DNA of 64,000 nt from an uncultured Chitinophagaceae bacterium (lineage in GTDB: Bacteria; Bacteroidota; Bacteroidia; Chitinophagales; Chitinophagaceae), in NCBI GenBank assembly GCA_937907395.1, contig CALCII010000012.1:1-64000 (forward strand), given 5' to 3'. The notes under the pieces are model-generated. The model did not search any database, was not told the origin of the DNA, and worked only from the letters and a program-made list of their open reading frames with translations. Both the position numbers and the translations under genes were made by a program. Of this stretch, positions 17,730-25,763 are shown in pieces (within the stretch, counting starts at the first letter, position 1; each line of letters starts with the position of its first letter).

Positions 17730-19058
17730 CCAACTTTGCGGATTGAGTAATTGTTGTTCACGTGTTACAATGAAATCAAGTTGACCATCACCTTCCAGGT
17801 TGGCGCCTACTCTTCCAAGCAATTGGCCTGTTCTTACTTTTTCTCCTTTTGAAACCGCTACTGAAGCAAGGTTACTGTAAGTAGTAAAGTATTTTCCATG
17901 CTTCACGATCACAGCACTCATACCGCCCACATCAAAAATACTCACCACTTCACCTTCAAACACGGCTTTTACAGACGTACCTACCGGCGCTGCAATAGTG
18001 ATGAAGTCCTGTGAACCTTTGATATTGGTTCCGGGAATAGTATAAGGTCCAAAAGGAATCGCTACATAACCATTATCAACCGGGAAAGGTAATTTGCCTT
18101 TATTCGTTTCAAAACTGTTACCTAAAGCAAGGTCTTCTTTGTTGTATTCAAGATAACTCTCCTGTTTCTTAGGCGCTTCTTTAACTACCGGTGTTGATGG
18201 CTTGGTAACCGTTGCATTATTTCCTGTAGTTCCTGTGTTATTTGTATTATTCGTTACAGGATTTGATTTTGCTTTTTCTTTGGCAATACGGTCTTCTTCT
18301 TTTGCTTTACGCTCAGCTTCCTTTTTGGCTAATTCAATTTCACGTTTCACAACGGCCTTAATAGATGCTTCCAATTGTGCCGCCTGTTTACGTTTGGCAG
18401 CAATCATATTATTCACTTCCTTCTCACGCTTCTTCAACTTCGTAACCACTTCGTCCTGCTCCTTTTTATCTTTTACCAACTCTCCCATTTCTTTATTCTG
18501 ATCTTCCAGCACAGTTCTTTTTTCTTTTTTGTTATTGGTGAGTTGTGTAATTTTTTGCTGGTAGAGCGTTTCTGTTTTGTTAATAGCATCCACCTGTTGC
18601 ATACGATAAGTTCTGTAGGCACGCATATAAGAAACACGCCGGATGGCATCATTAAAATTGGTGGCAGAGAATAAAAAATTCAGGAAATCATAGCTGCTCC
18701 GGTTCTTATAAGCATACACCACATTGTGTGCGTAATTCATTTTGAGCGTATCCAAATCCTTCTGCAGTCTTCTCATCTCACGATAAGAATTGTTAATATC
18801 CCCATCAATCACACGAACCTGGCGGTTGATATTATCAATGACCTGGTTCCGTAAACGGATTTTGTTGGTTATGATAGCCAGCTGCCCCAGGCTTTCTTTC
18901 TTATTCCGCTTGATTTCATTGTACTGGTTATTGAGGATATCAATTTCCTGAAGCGTTTGCCTTTTCTTTTTTTCAAGCTCAGATTTTTCATTGGGCTGCG
19001 CCAGCAACAATGCAGGCAATTGCATGAATAAAAAAGCGAATAAGAAGATTTTACGCAT
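17715..19058 (-). CDS. EnvC-like murein hydrolase activator with degenerate LytM/M23 domain
   Basis: 447 residues from the chosen start. Signal peptide (MRKIFLFAFLFMQLPALLLAQ), then a long coiled coil (about residues 20-250, very rich in K, E, Q and R), a T/N-rich linker and a C-terminal LytM domain (about 340-447). The zinc ligands of active M23 peptidases are missing: the usual HxGxD region reads KGSQDF, the usual H after HGK..TxY reads SNL, and the final HxH reads QLD. That pattern matches EnvC, which activates cell-division amidases rather than cutting peptidoglycan itself. The start at 19058 (or the ATG at 19064) is preferred to 19094, which lies upstream of a perfect promoter box. Confidence 0.85.
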   Translation of the reverse strand: MRKIFLFAFLFMQLPALLLAQPNEKSELEKKKRQTLQEIDILNNQYNEIKRNKKESLGQLAIITNKIRLRNQVIDNINRQVRVIDGDINNSYREMRRLQKDLDTLKMNYAHNVVYAYKNRSSYDFLNFLFSATNFNDAIRRVSYMRAYRTYRMQQVDAINKTETLYQQKITQLTNNKKEKRTVLEDQNKEMGELVKDKKEQDEVVTKLKKREKEVNNMIAAKRKQAAQLEASIKAVVKREIELAKKEAERKAKEEDRIAKEKAKSNPVTNNTNNTGTTGNNATVTKPSTPVVKEAPKKQESYLEYNKEDLALGNSFETNKGKLPFPVDNGYVAIPFGPYTIPGTNIKGSQDFITIAAPVGTSVKAVFEGEVVSIFDVGGMSAVIVKHGKYFTTYSNLASVAVSKGEKVRTGQLLGRVGANLEGDGQLDFIVTREQQLLNPQSWLRNR

Positions 19059-19077
19059 AGGCATGGGTTCAGTGCTG

Positions 19078-19085
19078 CAAAAATA
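19078..19085 (-). promoter_or_regulatory. promoter -7 box (TATTTTTG)
   Basis: Exact TAnnTTTG match on the minus strand, 13-19 nt upstream of the two candidate start codons (19064, 19058) of the EnvC-like gene. It lies inside the longest possible reading frame and so argues against the 19094 start. Confidence 0.55.
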
Positions 19086-19135
19086 AGGTTTCAACTCAAG
19101 TAAAGAGAACGGCCGATTTTCTAAAAACGTATCCG

Positions 19136-19957
19136 CTAATCAATTCTTTTATATTTTTTAGGAATTGTAAAGGGGAAACTTAATTCTTCATTAAACTTAT
19201 AATCCTTGAATTTTAATAATACATCCAGCTTATTCTGTTGGGATAGTGTAATCTGCCTGTAGGTGGAAAACCAAATTCCTGTTTTATTATCGTAGTCCGT
19301 GTAGCTGAGATCGGCAGTGCGGTTCACTTTCGGATCCATATCATCCAGCTTACTCTTATCCACCAGGAAATTGGAATTCACACTTAATAAATTTTTAAAC
19401 AACACATCAACACTTAATACAGTAAACCCTGCATTTGTTCTCGTATAAGATGAAATACTGTCTCTGTTAAAGAAGACAGGATTGCCCACCAGCAGGTTCT
19501 GAATATCACTGAATGAGAAAGGAATCTGGCTGATTTCCTGCATAGAGCTGAGTGGCCTGCGCTGATAGGTATTCGCCAGTTTATCCATCACTTTAATCGT
19601 ATCTTTTGTAATAAGGATCCGTATTCCTTCAATTCCAATATCATTGGTAAGTGATACCCAGATCAGACTGTCTTTCAACATCCGCACATTCGCAATAAAA
19701 TCCGGCTGACGACCTTTTGCATTGTAATAATCCACTTTGATTTTTGCAGCAAATGTTGTGTACTGGATCTGATTCTTTTTCACATTATCCAGCAATTCAT
19801 TTACCATGCGCACAGTATCATCATGTGTTGGCAAATGTTCGGTAACCAGTACCGTATCTTTCTTAATAATTGCCTGCTGAATTTTTTTGGTGGAACGACA
19901 GGAAATCATTGAGAGTCCCCATATCGTTGCAAAAGCTGCCAGAGTTATTAAACGCAT
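19136..19957 (-). CDS. DUF4292 lipoprotein (LolA/LolB-like fold)
   Basis: 273 residues. The Met at 19957 is chosen because a lipoprotein signal starts there: MRLITLAAFATIWGLSMISC, with the lipid-modified Cys at residue 20. A longer frame runs back into the dut gene and has no signal peptide at its front. The mature part (TTFAAKIKVDYYNAKGRQPDFIANVRMLKDSLIWVS, split here by description) matches DUF4292, a Bacteroidota family thought to share the LolB-like fold, hence a possible role in lipoprotein or lipid handling at the outer membrane. Last gene of an ispF-dut-DUF4292 operon, 4 nt after the dut stop. Confidence 0.82.
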   Translation of the reverse strand: MRLITLAAFATIWGLSMISCRSTKKIQQAIIKKDTVLVTEHLPTHDDTVRMVNELLDNVKKNQIQYTTFAAKIKVDYYNAKGRQPDFIANVRMLKDSLIWVSLTNDIGIEGIRILITKDTIKVMDKLANTYQRRPLSSMQEISQIPFSFSDIQNLLVGNPVFFNRDSISSYTRTNAGFTVLSVDVLFKNLLSVNSNFLVDKSKLDDMDPKVNRTADLSYTDYDNKTGIWFSTYRQITLSQQNKLDVLLKFKDYKFNEELSFPFTIPKKYKRID

Positions 19958-19961
19958 AGTT

Positions 19962-20396
19962 TTATTTTTTACCGGTACTGCCAAACCCACCTGCACTTCT
20001 GTTGGTGGCTTCCAGTTCAGTTGCCGGATCCCATTCAATTTGTTCCACTTTCTGAATCACCATTTGTGCAATCCTGTCGCCATGATGTACAGATTGAATT
20101 TCATTGCTGAGGTTAATTAAGATAATCTTAATTTCTCCCCTGTAGTCGGCATCAATAGTACCTGGTGTATTTAAACAGGTGATCCCTTGTTTGATTGCCA
20201 GTCCGCTGCGGGGCCTCACCTGTGCTTCAAAGCCCAGCGGCAGTTCAATAAACAAACCTGTGGGAATTAAAGTACGTTCCAATGGTTGCAATTCCACTGG
20301 TTCTGATAGATTGGCCCTCAGATCCATGCCGCTGGATCCTTCGGTTTCATATTTGGGTAATGGATTTGTTGATTGATTGATAATTCTCACCTTCAT
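19962..20396 (-). CDS. dut: dUTP diphosphatase
   Basis: 144 residues, trimeric dUTPase family. All five motifs are present: GSSGMDLRA (motif 1, about residues 20-28), PRSGLA (motif 2, 62-67), TPGTIDADYRGEI (motif 3, about 77-89), GDRIAQMV (motif 4, about 105-112) and the C-terminal motif 5 RSAGGFGSTG (about 133-142). Hydrolyses dUTP to dUMP and PPi, keeping uracil out of DNA. Sits 9 nt downstream of ispF and 4 nt upstream of the DUF4292 gene. Confidence 0.96.
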   Translation of the reverse strand: MKVRIINQSTNPLPKYETEGSSGMDLRANLSEPVELQPLERTLIPTGLFIELPLGFEAQVRPRSGLAIKQGITCLNTPGTIDADYRGEIKIILINLSNEIQSVHHGDRIAQMVIQKVEQIEWDPATELEATNRSAGGFGSTGKK

Positions 20397-20405
20397 AATA
20401 TCACA

Positions 20406-20882
20406 TTATTTTTCAATAAGCACTGTTGCATAGGCAAACAACCCTTCTTCTCTTCCGGCAAAGCCCATGGTTTCAGTTGTGGTGGCTTTTACAGATATAT
20501 CTTCTTTCTCCACTTCAAGAATCCGTGCAATCACTTCCTGCATCTGGGGAATATAGGGTTTGATTTTAGGCGCTTCCAGACATAATGTACAATCCAGGTT
20601 CACCACATGGTATCCTTTCGCTTTGATTTTATCATACGAGAGCTGAAGCAGAATTTTACTGTCGATATCTTTATACTCAGCTGCCGTATTGGGAAAATGC
20701 ACACCAATATCACCCAAGGCCAGTGCGCCCAACATCGCATCACAGATCGCATGCAGCAACACATCGGCATCGCTGTGCCCCAGTGCGCCTTTAGTATGAG
20801 GTATTTCTACTCCTCCTATAAATAATTTGCGGCCTGTTGCCAATTGGTGAAAATCAACACCTGACCCTATTCTGAATGACAT
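20406..20882 (-). CDS. ispF: 2-C-methyl-D-erythritol 2,4-cyclodiphosphate synthase
   Basis: 158 residues. Non-mevalonate isoprenoid pathway enzyme. The zinc site GVDFHQL (Asp8, His10; usual DVHRL) and GHSDADVLLHAICDA (His at about 42), plus the active-site segment FPNTAAEYKDIDS and C-terminal ATTTETMGFAGREEG are intact. First gene of the ispF-dut-DUF4292 operon. A weak TACTTTAC element lies about 20 nt upstream. Confidence 0.96.
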   Translation of the reverse strand: MSFRIGSGVDFHQLATGRKLFIGGVEIPHTKGALGHSDADVLLHAICDAMLGALALGDIGVHFPNTAAEYKDIDSKILLQLSYDKIKAKGYHVVNLDCTLCLEAPKIKPYIPQMQEVIARILEVEKEDISVKATTTETMGFAGREEGLFAYATVLIEK

Positions 20883-20921
20883 AATGGTTTATTCTGCGGT
20901 AAAGTAAACGAATTCTTTAAA

Positions 20922-20954
20922 TAAAAAAGCGAAGGTAACATACCTCCGCTTTTC
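20922..20954 (-). terminator. intrinsic terminator after porV
   Basis: A 10-bp stem (20928-20937 with 20941-20950, one G-U pair on the minus strand) with a 3-nt loop is followed on the minus strand by six T residues. It ends the porU-porV transcript before ispF. Confidence 0.85.
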
Positions 20955-20972
20955 TTATTAAAGTTTAACTGT

Positions 20973-22142
20973 TTATTGCTCAGATGTTGTGCTTCCTCCT
21001 GCATCACCACCAATATCAAATAAAAGTGAAAAACGGGTAGTGTTGCTCAACGGGTTTCTGTTCACACCTTGTCCGGTTGGAACCAGGTAAGAGAAGTTAA
21101 ATCCAAGGCGATTGTATTTCACACCCAAACCGGCACTGAAGAAACGACGGTTACCTTTTGTTTTTGCCTCATAAAAATAACCGGCTCTTGCAAAAAACAG
21201 GTCATTGTAGGAATACTCCATACCTGTGGAAATCTGGAACTCTTTCAACTCTTCACTAAATCCGCCGGGAGCATCGCCAAAAGAAGAAAACCAGCTGGAT
21301 ACCACACTCTTGCTTCTGTACTGACGAATTTCTTCTTCTGTTAATGTTGCTTTATTAGGAGGTGTGGGTACGAGTAATTTATTGATGTCAATACCAAAAC
21401 TTAATTTGTTGGTTTCATCAAGCACGGCATGATACATGGCTCCTAAACCAAGATTGGCAGGGATATAATCCTTGGCTGTAGCATCCTGCGTATAATTGAT
21501 TTTAGTACCAAGGTTACTCATCACAAAGCCAGCTGTTAAGCCTTTGCCAGATTCGTTCAATCCATTATAGTATAATGAAACATCGCCGGCAAGAGCAGTT
21601 CCCGGTTTATAATTTGTTCCATTTGTATTGCCATTGGCCAGACTGGAGTAAATAAACCGGAATGCTATACCAATGCCCATTTTAGGACTTAATGCACGGC
21701 TATAACCGGCATCGAGCGACCATTCACGGGGACGAAACGTTTGAAGATCGTTACCAGAAGCATCTGTGAACTGAATATTACCAAGACTGAAATAACGGAG
21801 TGAACCGGAAAAAGCCTGGTTTTCGGCAAACTGATGATAACCGGCTACTGTAATTAAATACACATCATTCAATCCAAGGTCTTTCAACCAGGGAGTATAA
21901 GTAAGTGAAAGTGCCGAAGGCTGTGTAGCATATGAAATTTTTGCCTGGTTCCAGAACGAAGCATTCGCATCGGGAGTGGTGGCAATTCCCAAGTCTCCCA
22001 TACCGCCACTACGGGCATCGGGAGAAATACGCAACATAGGAACAGCAGTGGTTACAACATTGATTTCGTTTGTTTGAGCTGAGGTATTGTTTGATAAGGT
22101 CAGCAGGAAAAGGCAAGGCAGAAGAACTGTCAGTTTTCTCAT
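20973..22142 (-). CDS. porV: type IX secretion outer membrane protein PorV (LptO)
   Basis: 389 residues from the Met at 22142, where a signal peptide begins (MRKLTVLLPCLFLLTLSNNTSAQ). The start of the mature protein, VTTAVPMLRISPDARSGGMGD, is the PorV signature, followed by an FadL-like 14-strand barrel pattern ending in the typical C-terminal strand (TTRFSLLFDI). PorV collects type IX cargo from the translocon and passes it to the PorU sortase on the cell surface. Directly downstream of porU (62 nt), matching the partnership. Confidence 0.93.
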   Translation of the reverse strand: MRKLTVLLPCLFLLTLSNNTSAQTNEINVVTTAVPMLRISPDARSGGMGDLGIATTPDANASFWNQAKISYATQPSALSLTYTPWLKDLGLNDVYLITVAGYHQFAENQAFSGSLRYFSLGNIQFTDASGNDLQTFRPREWSLDAGYSRALSPKMGIGIAFRFIYSSLANGNTNGTNYKPGTALAGDVSLYYNGLNESGKGLTAGFVMSNLGTKINYTQDATAKDYIPANLGLGAMYHAVLDETNKLSFGIDINKLLVPTPPNKATLTEEEIRQYRSKSVVSSWFSSFGDAPGGFSEELKEFQISTGMEYSYNDLFFARAGYFYEAKTKGNRRFFSAGLGVKYNRLGFNFSYLVPTGQGVNRNPLSNTTRFSLLFDIGGDAGGSTTSEQ

Positions 22143-22204
22143 TAGCGTTGGAATTTTGGGCATAAAATTAGAAGAATTTATATAAAGTCGAAATTTCCGG
22201 GGAA

Positions 22205-25200
22205 TTAAAGCACAACCAGTTTTTGTAAAGCAGACTGTTTCTTACCATTTGAATCTTTTACTGTTACCTGGTAAATATATACGCCACGCCCCACTTTATT
22301 GCCATAGTCGTCTTTTCCATCCCATTCTATTTCAAAAGAACGATTTCCGTCGTTAATTATTGTGTGGCTCATGGTTTTGACAACTTTTCCGGCAACAGTA
22401 AAGATGCGTAAGGTTACCTGGAGGTTATCGCCCGGGCGGTTATGCTCAAACATAAACCGGGTTTTGGTAGTAAACGGATTGGGATAATTGTACACCCGTT
22501 CCAGTTTCAATTCCTGGTCTTTCACCACCCGGAACTCCAGCACATAATCGCTGCTGTTGTTCATCACATCCCAGGCTTTTATTTTTAATGTATGTAATCC
22601 TTCTTCCAGTTTGGGCAACTGAAACCGCACTGTTCCCCGCTGGTAACTATCTGCATCTGCTTCATAAAAATCATTCAGTACATAATATGTATTATTATCA
22701 CCGTCAAGTGTAGCCGTAATATCATGGCCAATACCTGTACCAACGGTATTGATGCCGCTTGAATCAAAAAGCCGGATCACCAGCACTGGTGTTTGGTTGG
22801 TGATACCCCCGTTCACGAACTTTTCATCATTGAGATAAGCTTTTATTTCGGGCCCCCGTTGATCAGTAATTGGATTTGCGCTGGCACCTCCTACAATTAC
22901 AGAAGCCTCGGCACCCGCCCCATCCACTATTCCGTTCTCTGCATAATAACTGATTTTACCGTTCCCAAACTGGTAATTAATATCCTTAGGAACAACAAAT
23001 GTGTAAGAGAATTGTCCGTTCGTTACTTTGGCTTTGCCTTTAAAAACTATGTTTTGTTGTGTGGTAAAATCTTCAACAAGGCTTTCGGGGTCATTGGCTA
23101 ATGTTTTCAGCTGTTGGGATTTGTCATAAATAACCGGGTATACGTGACCGTTAAAGTCGGACAATGTATTTCCATTCACATCGGTAACCACACCACTGAT
23201 CGTGTATCGTTCCAGTGCGCTGATCGTATCTGCACCCGGAATGCGGTTATTGATCAATGTCGTTTTTACTTTCAGTTTCGGAAATGCCAAAGTCATTGCC
23301 GGATCTCCCAGCAAAGCAAATTTTCGATTGTTAATTACATCACCAAAGGTTTGGTATGTAACATTCTTTGTTCTTTTGATCGATTCACCCAAAGAAGGGT
23401 AAACACCATTTGCATCTGGAACAAAAGCTGTCTGGAAATAATTGTTATTAATGATCCTGTTACTGAATGCAAATACAACCCTTGTAGTAGTCATCATTGC
23501 CACAGCACCCGATTTTTCACGAAGTAAAATATCTTCTCCAATCGAATTAATAGCAGGATTATCATAGGGAGCAAAATCACAGGTGGCTGTTACAAACAAT
23601 GGTAATTTATTCGTGTTTGTCCATGTATTCACCATTTCCTGGTCGAGGATCACTTCCTCGGCCAACCGCCTGAAACCACCATGCCCGCTGTAATTCCAGA
23701 TCAGGGTACCGGAGTAGATTCGGCTGTTGATTGCCTGGTTTACTTCCGGGTACCTGCTACCACCACTTCCACTTTGCTGACGGTAGCCATCGAGATAAAT
23801 TTTATTCAGATGGAAAGTGGGTTTTGATTGCAGGACAGATGCATGAAATTCGGCATCATCAAAATGCAGGTTATTATCTTCATCATCGGCCACCAGTGTG
23901 ATCTCATTGCGCCATGGACCAAAACTTTCTTTATCGTGATAACGGATAATTTTATCAACCACGTTGGTAGCTTCCTTCAGTGAACGTGCCGGTATCCTTC
24001 CAATTCCAATATCCAGCAAGGGTGCAGGGAATAACGTATTCACATTATCAATATCATCCAGGAAGCCAAAAAAATCATCTGATACATAAGTGGACAACGG
24101 ATCTAAAGAAGATTCACTTTCAAAACAGGGAACAAAATTGGTGTTAACCGATACCCTGTTTTTAAAATCATAGGAAGCATCTCCAAACAGCAGTAAATAT
24201 AAGGGGCGGTTGGCAACAGTTCCACCCGCTTTATCATAGTACATTTTAACGAAATCCCTGATTGCTGCCGGATCAGGAATTCCGGATGAAAATTCGTTAT
24301 ATACCTGCTCGGTTGTGACCACAACAGTTGAAAGATTATTGTTCTGCTGATGCCAGGCACCCAGTCGTTGTGCCTGTGATAAAAAAGCAGGATTCGCAAT
24401 GATGATATAAGAGACAACTGATGAATTATGAAGGTTCTGATTGGCTACAGGACCCAAAGCTTCGGGACGCAAAAATGCTTGTCCGCCAAACGCCGCATAT
24501 TCCCGTAAACGTTCTGTTGTATTTCTAAAACGGAATTCAGACCCGGTAAGACTTCCCTGCATGTTTACAGGATTCAGCGGATCTGTTACATCCCACACCT
24601 GGGCTGCAGTATTGGCGTTCTGTATTCTGAATTCAGCAACGTTGGATGGTGCTACTGATTCCCAATCACGGAACAGCAGTTGATCGGCACCGTTAAGGTT
24701 GAGCTGGCGTTGTGCAAATAATTCAAACCAGTTGAGCCATCCCTGAGCATTCACGCTACCCGGTTGAAACAGATATTGAACAGAGAGAGTTGTTTGTGTA
24801 GGTGTAAATCCCTGGTAAGATTCATTGGTTGTGGCTACCGGATCGTAGGTTCCGGTACCAGTTGGTAATAAACCCTGCGTCATCACATCGGTGCCATTCA
24901 CTTGTATACGAAAATTATTTCCACCACCAGTACTACGGCCCAATACAGATGAACCAATGATAGCAGGTGTGCCTGTTACCAGGTTGGGCATGTTTACAGA
25001 AAAATTCCTGGTGAGTGTTTTCCCGGGTGCACTGGCAAATTCTTCGCCAAACCATTGCTTGCCACTCTGCAGAAAATTAATAGAATCCAACTCATAGAAA
25101 TAGCGGTCACGAAACGTACTCACAATTACATTGGGTGTGGCAGATACGTTTTTATTCTGGATGCGCAGGCCCGTTCCTCCAATAGTGATATAATAAAATG

Positions 25201-25615
25201 ATTTATCAGAGTAGAGGTTCTTTTGATGGCGAAACCGTTGATTGATGGAATCTTTAATCCAGGCGTCGGGCCCGGGAGCATAAAAAAGAAAATAGTCAGA
25301 TCCGCTGAAAATTCCATCTCCTCCATCAACAACAAAAATTGCATTTTCTGCTAAATCATCAATTCTGTTCACATTGTTTGCTTCCGGCAACATCCCTCCT
25401 CCGTTACCAAATAATCGAATGGTGCTGCTGCTGAGGTTAGAAGTGCTGATGCCAAGCGACTGCAAAAAGGCCACATCTATTTTGTAGATCCCGTTGTTTT
25501 TAACGGCTATTTTATACCAGTTGCCATTTGCCAATACAGAATTACTCTTATAAGTGCGTTGGGCAAACCCGGTGCTCAAAACAAGTGTTAGTATTAAAGT
25601 GGTAATAATTCTCAT
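22205..25615 (-). CDS. porU: type IX secretion system sortase PorU
   Basis: 1136 residues from the Met at 25615 (signal peptide MRIITTLILTLVLSTGFAQ). Gingipain-like (C25) catalytic pair: His at about residue 644 in NYSGHGGF and Cys at about 678 in VTATCDFAP. The C-terminus (YNYPNPFTTKTRF...GRGVYIYQVTVKDSNGKK) is a gliding/type IX-like beta-sandwich domain. PorU cuts off the C-terminal signal of cargo and attaches cargo to A-LPS. The alternative start at 25630 overlaps a perfect promoter box (25628-25635), so the shorter form is favoured. Same operon as porV; divergent from gldJ. Confidence 0.95.
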   Translation of the reverse strand: MRIITTLILTLVLSTGFAQRTYKSNSVLANGNWYKIAVKNNGIYKIDVAFLQSLGISTSNLSSSTIRLFGNGGGMLPEANNVNRIDDLAENAIFVVDGGDGIFSGSDYFLFYAPGPDAWIKDSINQRFRHQKNLYSDKSFYYITIGGTGLRIQNKNVSATPNVIVSTFRDRYFYELDSINFLQSGKQWFGEEFASAPGKTLTRNFSVNMPNLVTGTPAIIGSSVLGRSTGGGNNFRIQVNGTDVMTQGLLPTGTGTYDPVATTNESYQGFTPTQTTLSVQYLFQPGSVNAQGWLNWFELFAQRQLNLNGADQLLFRDWESVAPSNVAEFRIQNANTAAQVWDVTDPLNPVNMQGSLTGSEFRFRNTTERLREYAAFGGQAFLRPEALGPVANQNLHNSSVVSYIIIANPAFLSQAQRLGAWHQQNNNLSTVVVTTEQVYNEFSSGIPDPAAIRDFVKMYYDKAGGTVANRPLYLLLFGDASYDFKNRVSVNTNFVPCFESESSLDPLSTYVSDDFFGFLDDIDNVNTLFPAPLLDIGIGRIPARSLKEATNVVDKIIRYHDKESFGPWRNEITLVADDEDNNLHFDDAEFHASVLQSKPTFHLNKIYLDGYRQQSGSGGSRYPEVNQAINSRIYSGTLIWNYSGHGGFRRLAEEVILDQEMVNTWTNTNKLPLFVTATCDFAPYDNPAINSIGEDILLREKSGAVAMMTTTRVVFAFSNRIINNNYFQTAFVPDANGVYPSLGESIKRTKNVTYQTFGDVINNRKFALLGDPAMTLAFPKLKVKTTLINNRIPGADTISALERYTISGVVTDVNGNTLSDFNGHVYPVIYDKSQQLKTLANDPESLVEDFTTQQNIVFKGKAKVTNGQFSYTFVVPKDINYQFGNGKISYYAENGIVDGAGAEASVIVGGASANPITDQRGPEIKAYLNDEKFVNGGITNQTPVLVIRLFDSSGINTVGTGIGHDITATLDGDNNTYYVLNDFYEADADSYQRGTVRFQLPKLEEGLHTLKIKAWDVMNNSSDYVLEFRVVKDQELKLERVYNYPNPFTTKTRFMFEHNRPGDNLQVTLRIFTVAGKVVKTMSHTIINDGNRSFEIEWDGKDDYGNKVGRGVYIYQVTVKDSNGKKQSALQKLVVL

Positions 25616-25627
25616 ACAGTATGACAT

Positions 25628-25635
25628 CAAATTTA
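25628..25635 (-). promoter_or_regulatory. porU-porV promoter -7 box (TAAATTTG)
   Basis: Exact TAnnTTTG match on the minus strand, 12 nt before the porU start at 25615. Together with the gldJ promoter at 25725 it makes a compact divergent control region for the secretion cluster. Confidence 0.55.
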
Positions 25636-25700
25636 GCAGAAAAAAGCAGGGCTATTTTAGTTTCTGAAATAAAATACTATGTTTGTAGACCTCAAAGAAA

Positions 25701-25732
25701 TTTGGGAGCTTGAATCCAATACAATATTTTTG
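25701..25732 (+). promoter_or_regulatory. gldJ promoter TTTG-N20-TATTTTTG
   Basis: A -33 TTTG (25701-25704) is followed after 20 nt by a perfect -7 box at 25725-25732. The leader before the ATG at 25764 would be about 25 nt. Confidence 0.65.
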
Positions 25733-25763
25733 ACCATTATTCGTTAATCAACAAAACGAAAAG

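Noticed and set aside
19958..20038. 27-residue N-terminal extension of the DUF4292 lipoprotein overlapping dut
   Set aside because: The lipoprotein signal starts at 19957; the extension merely reads through dut in another frame.
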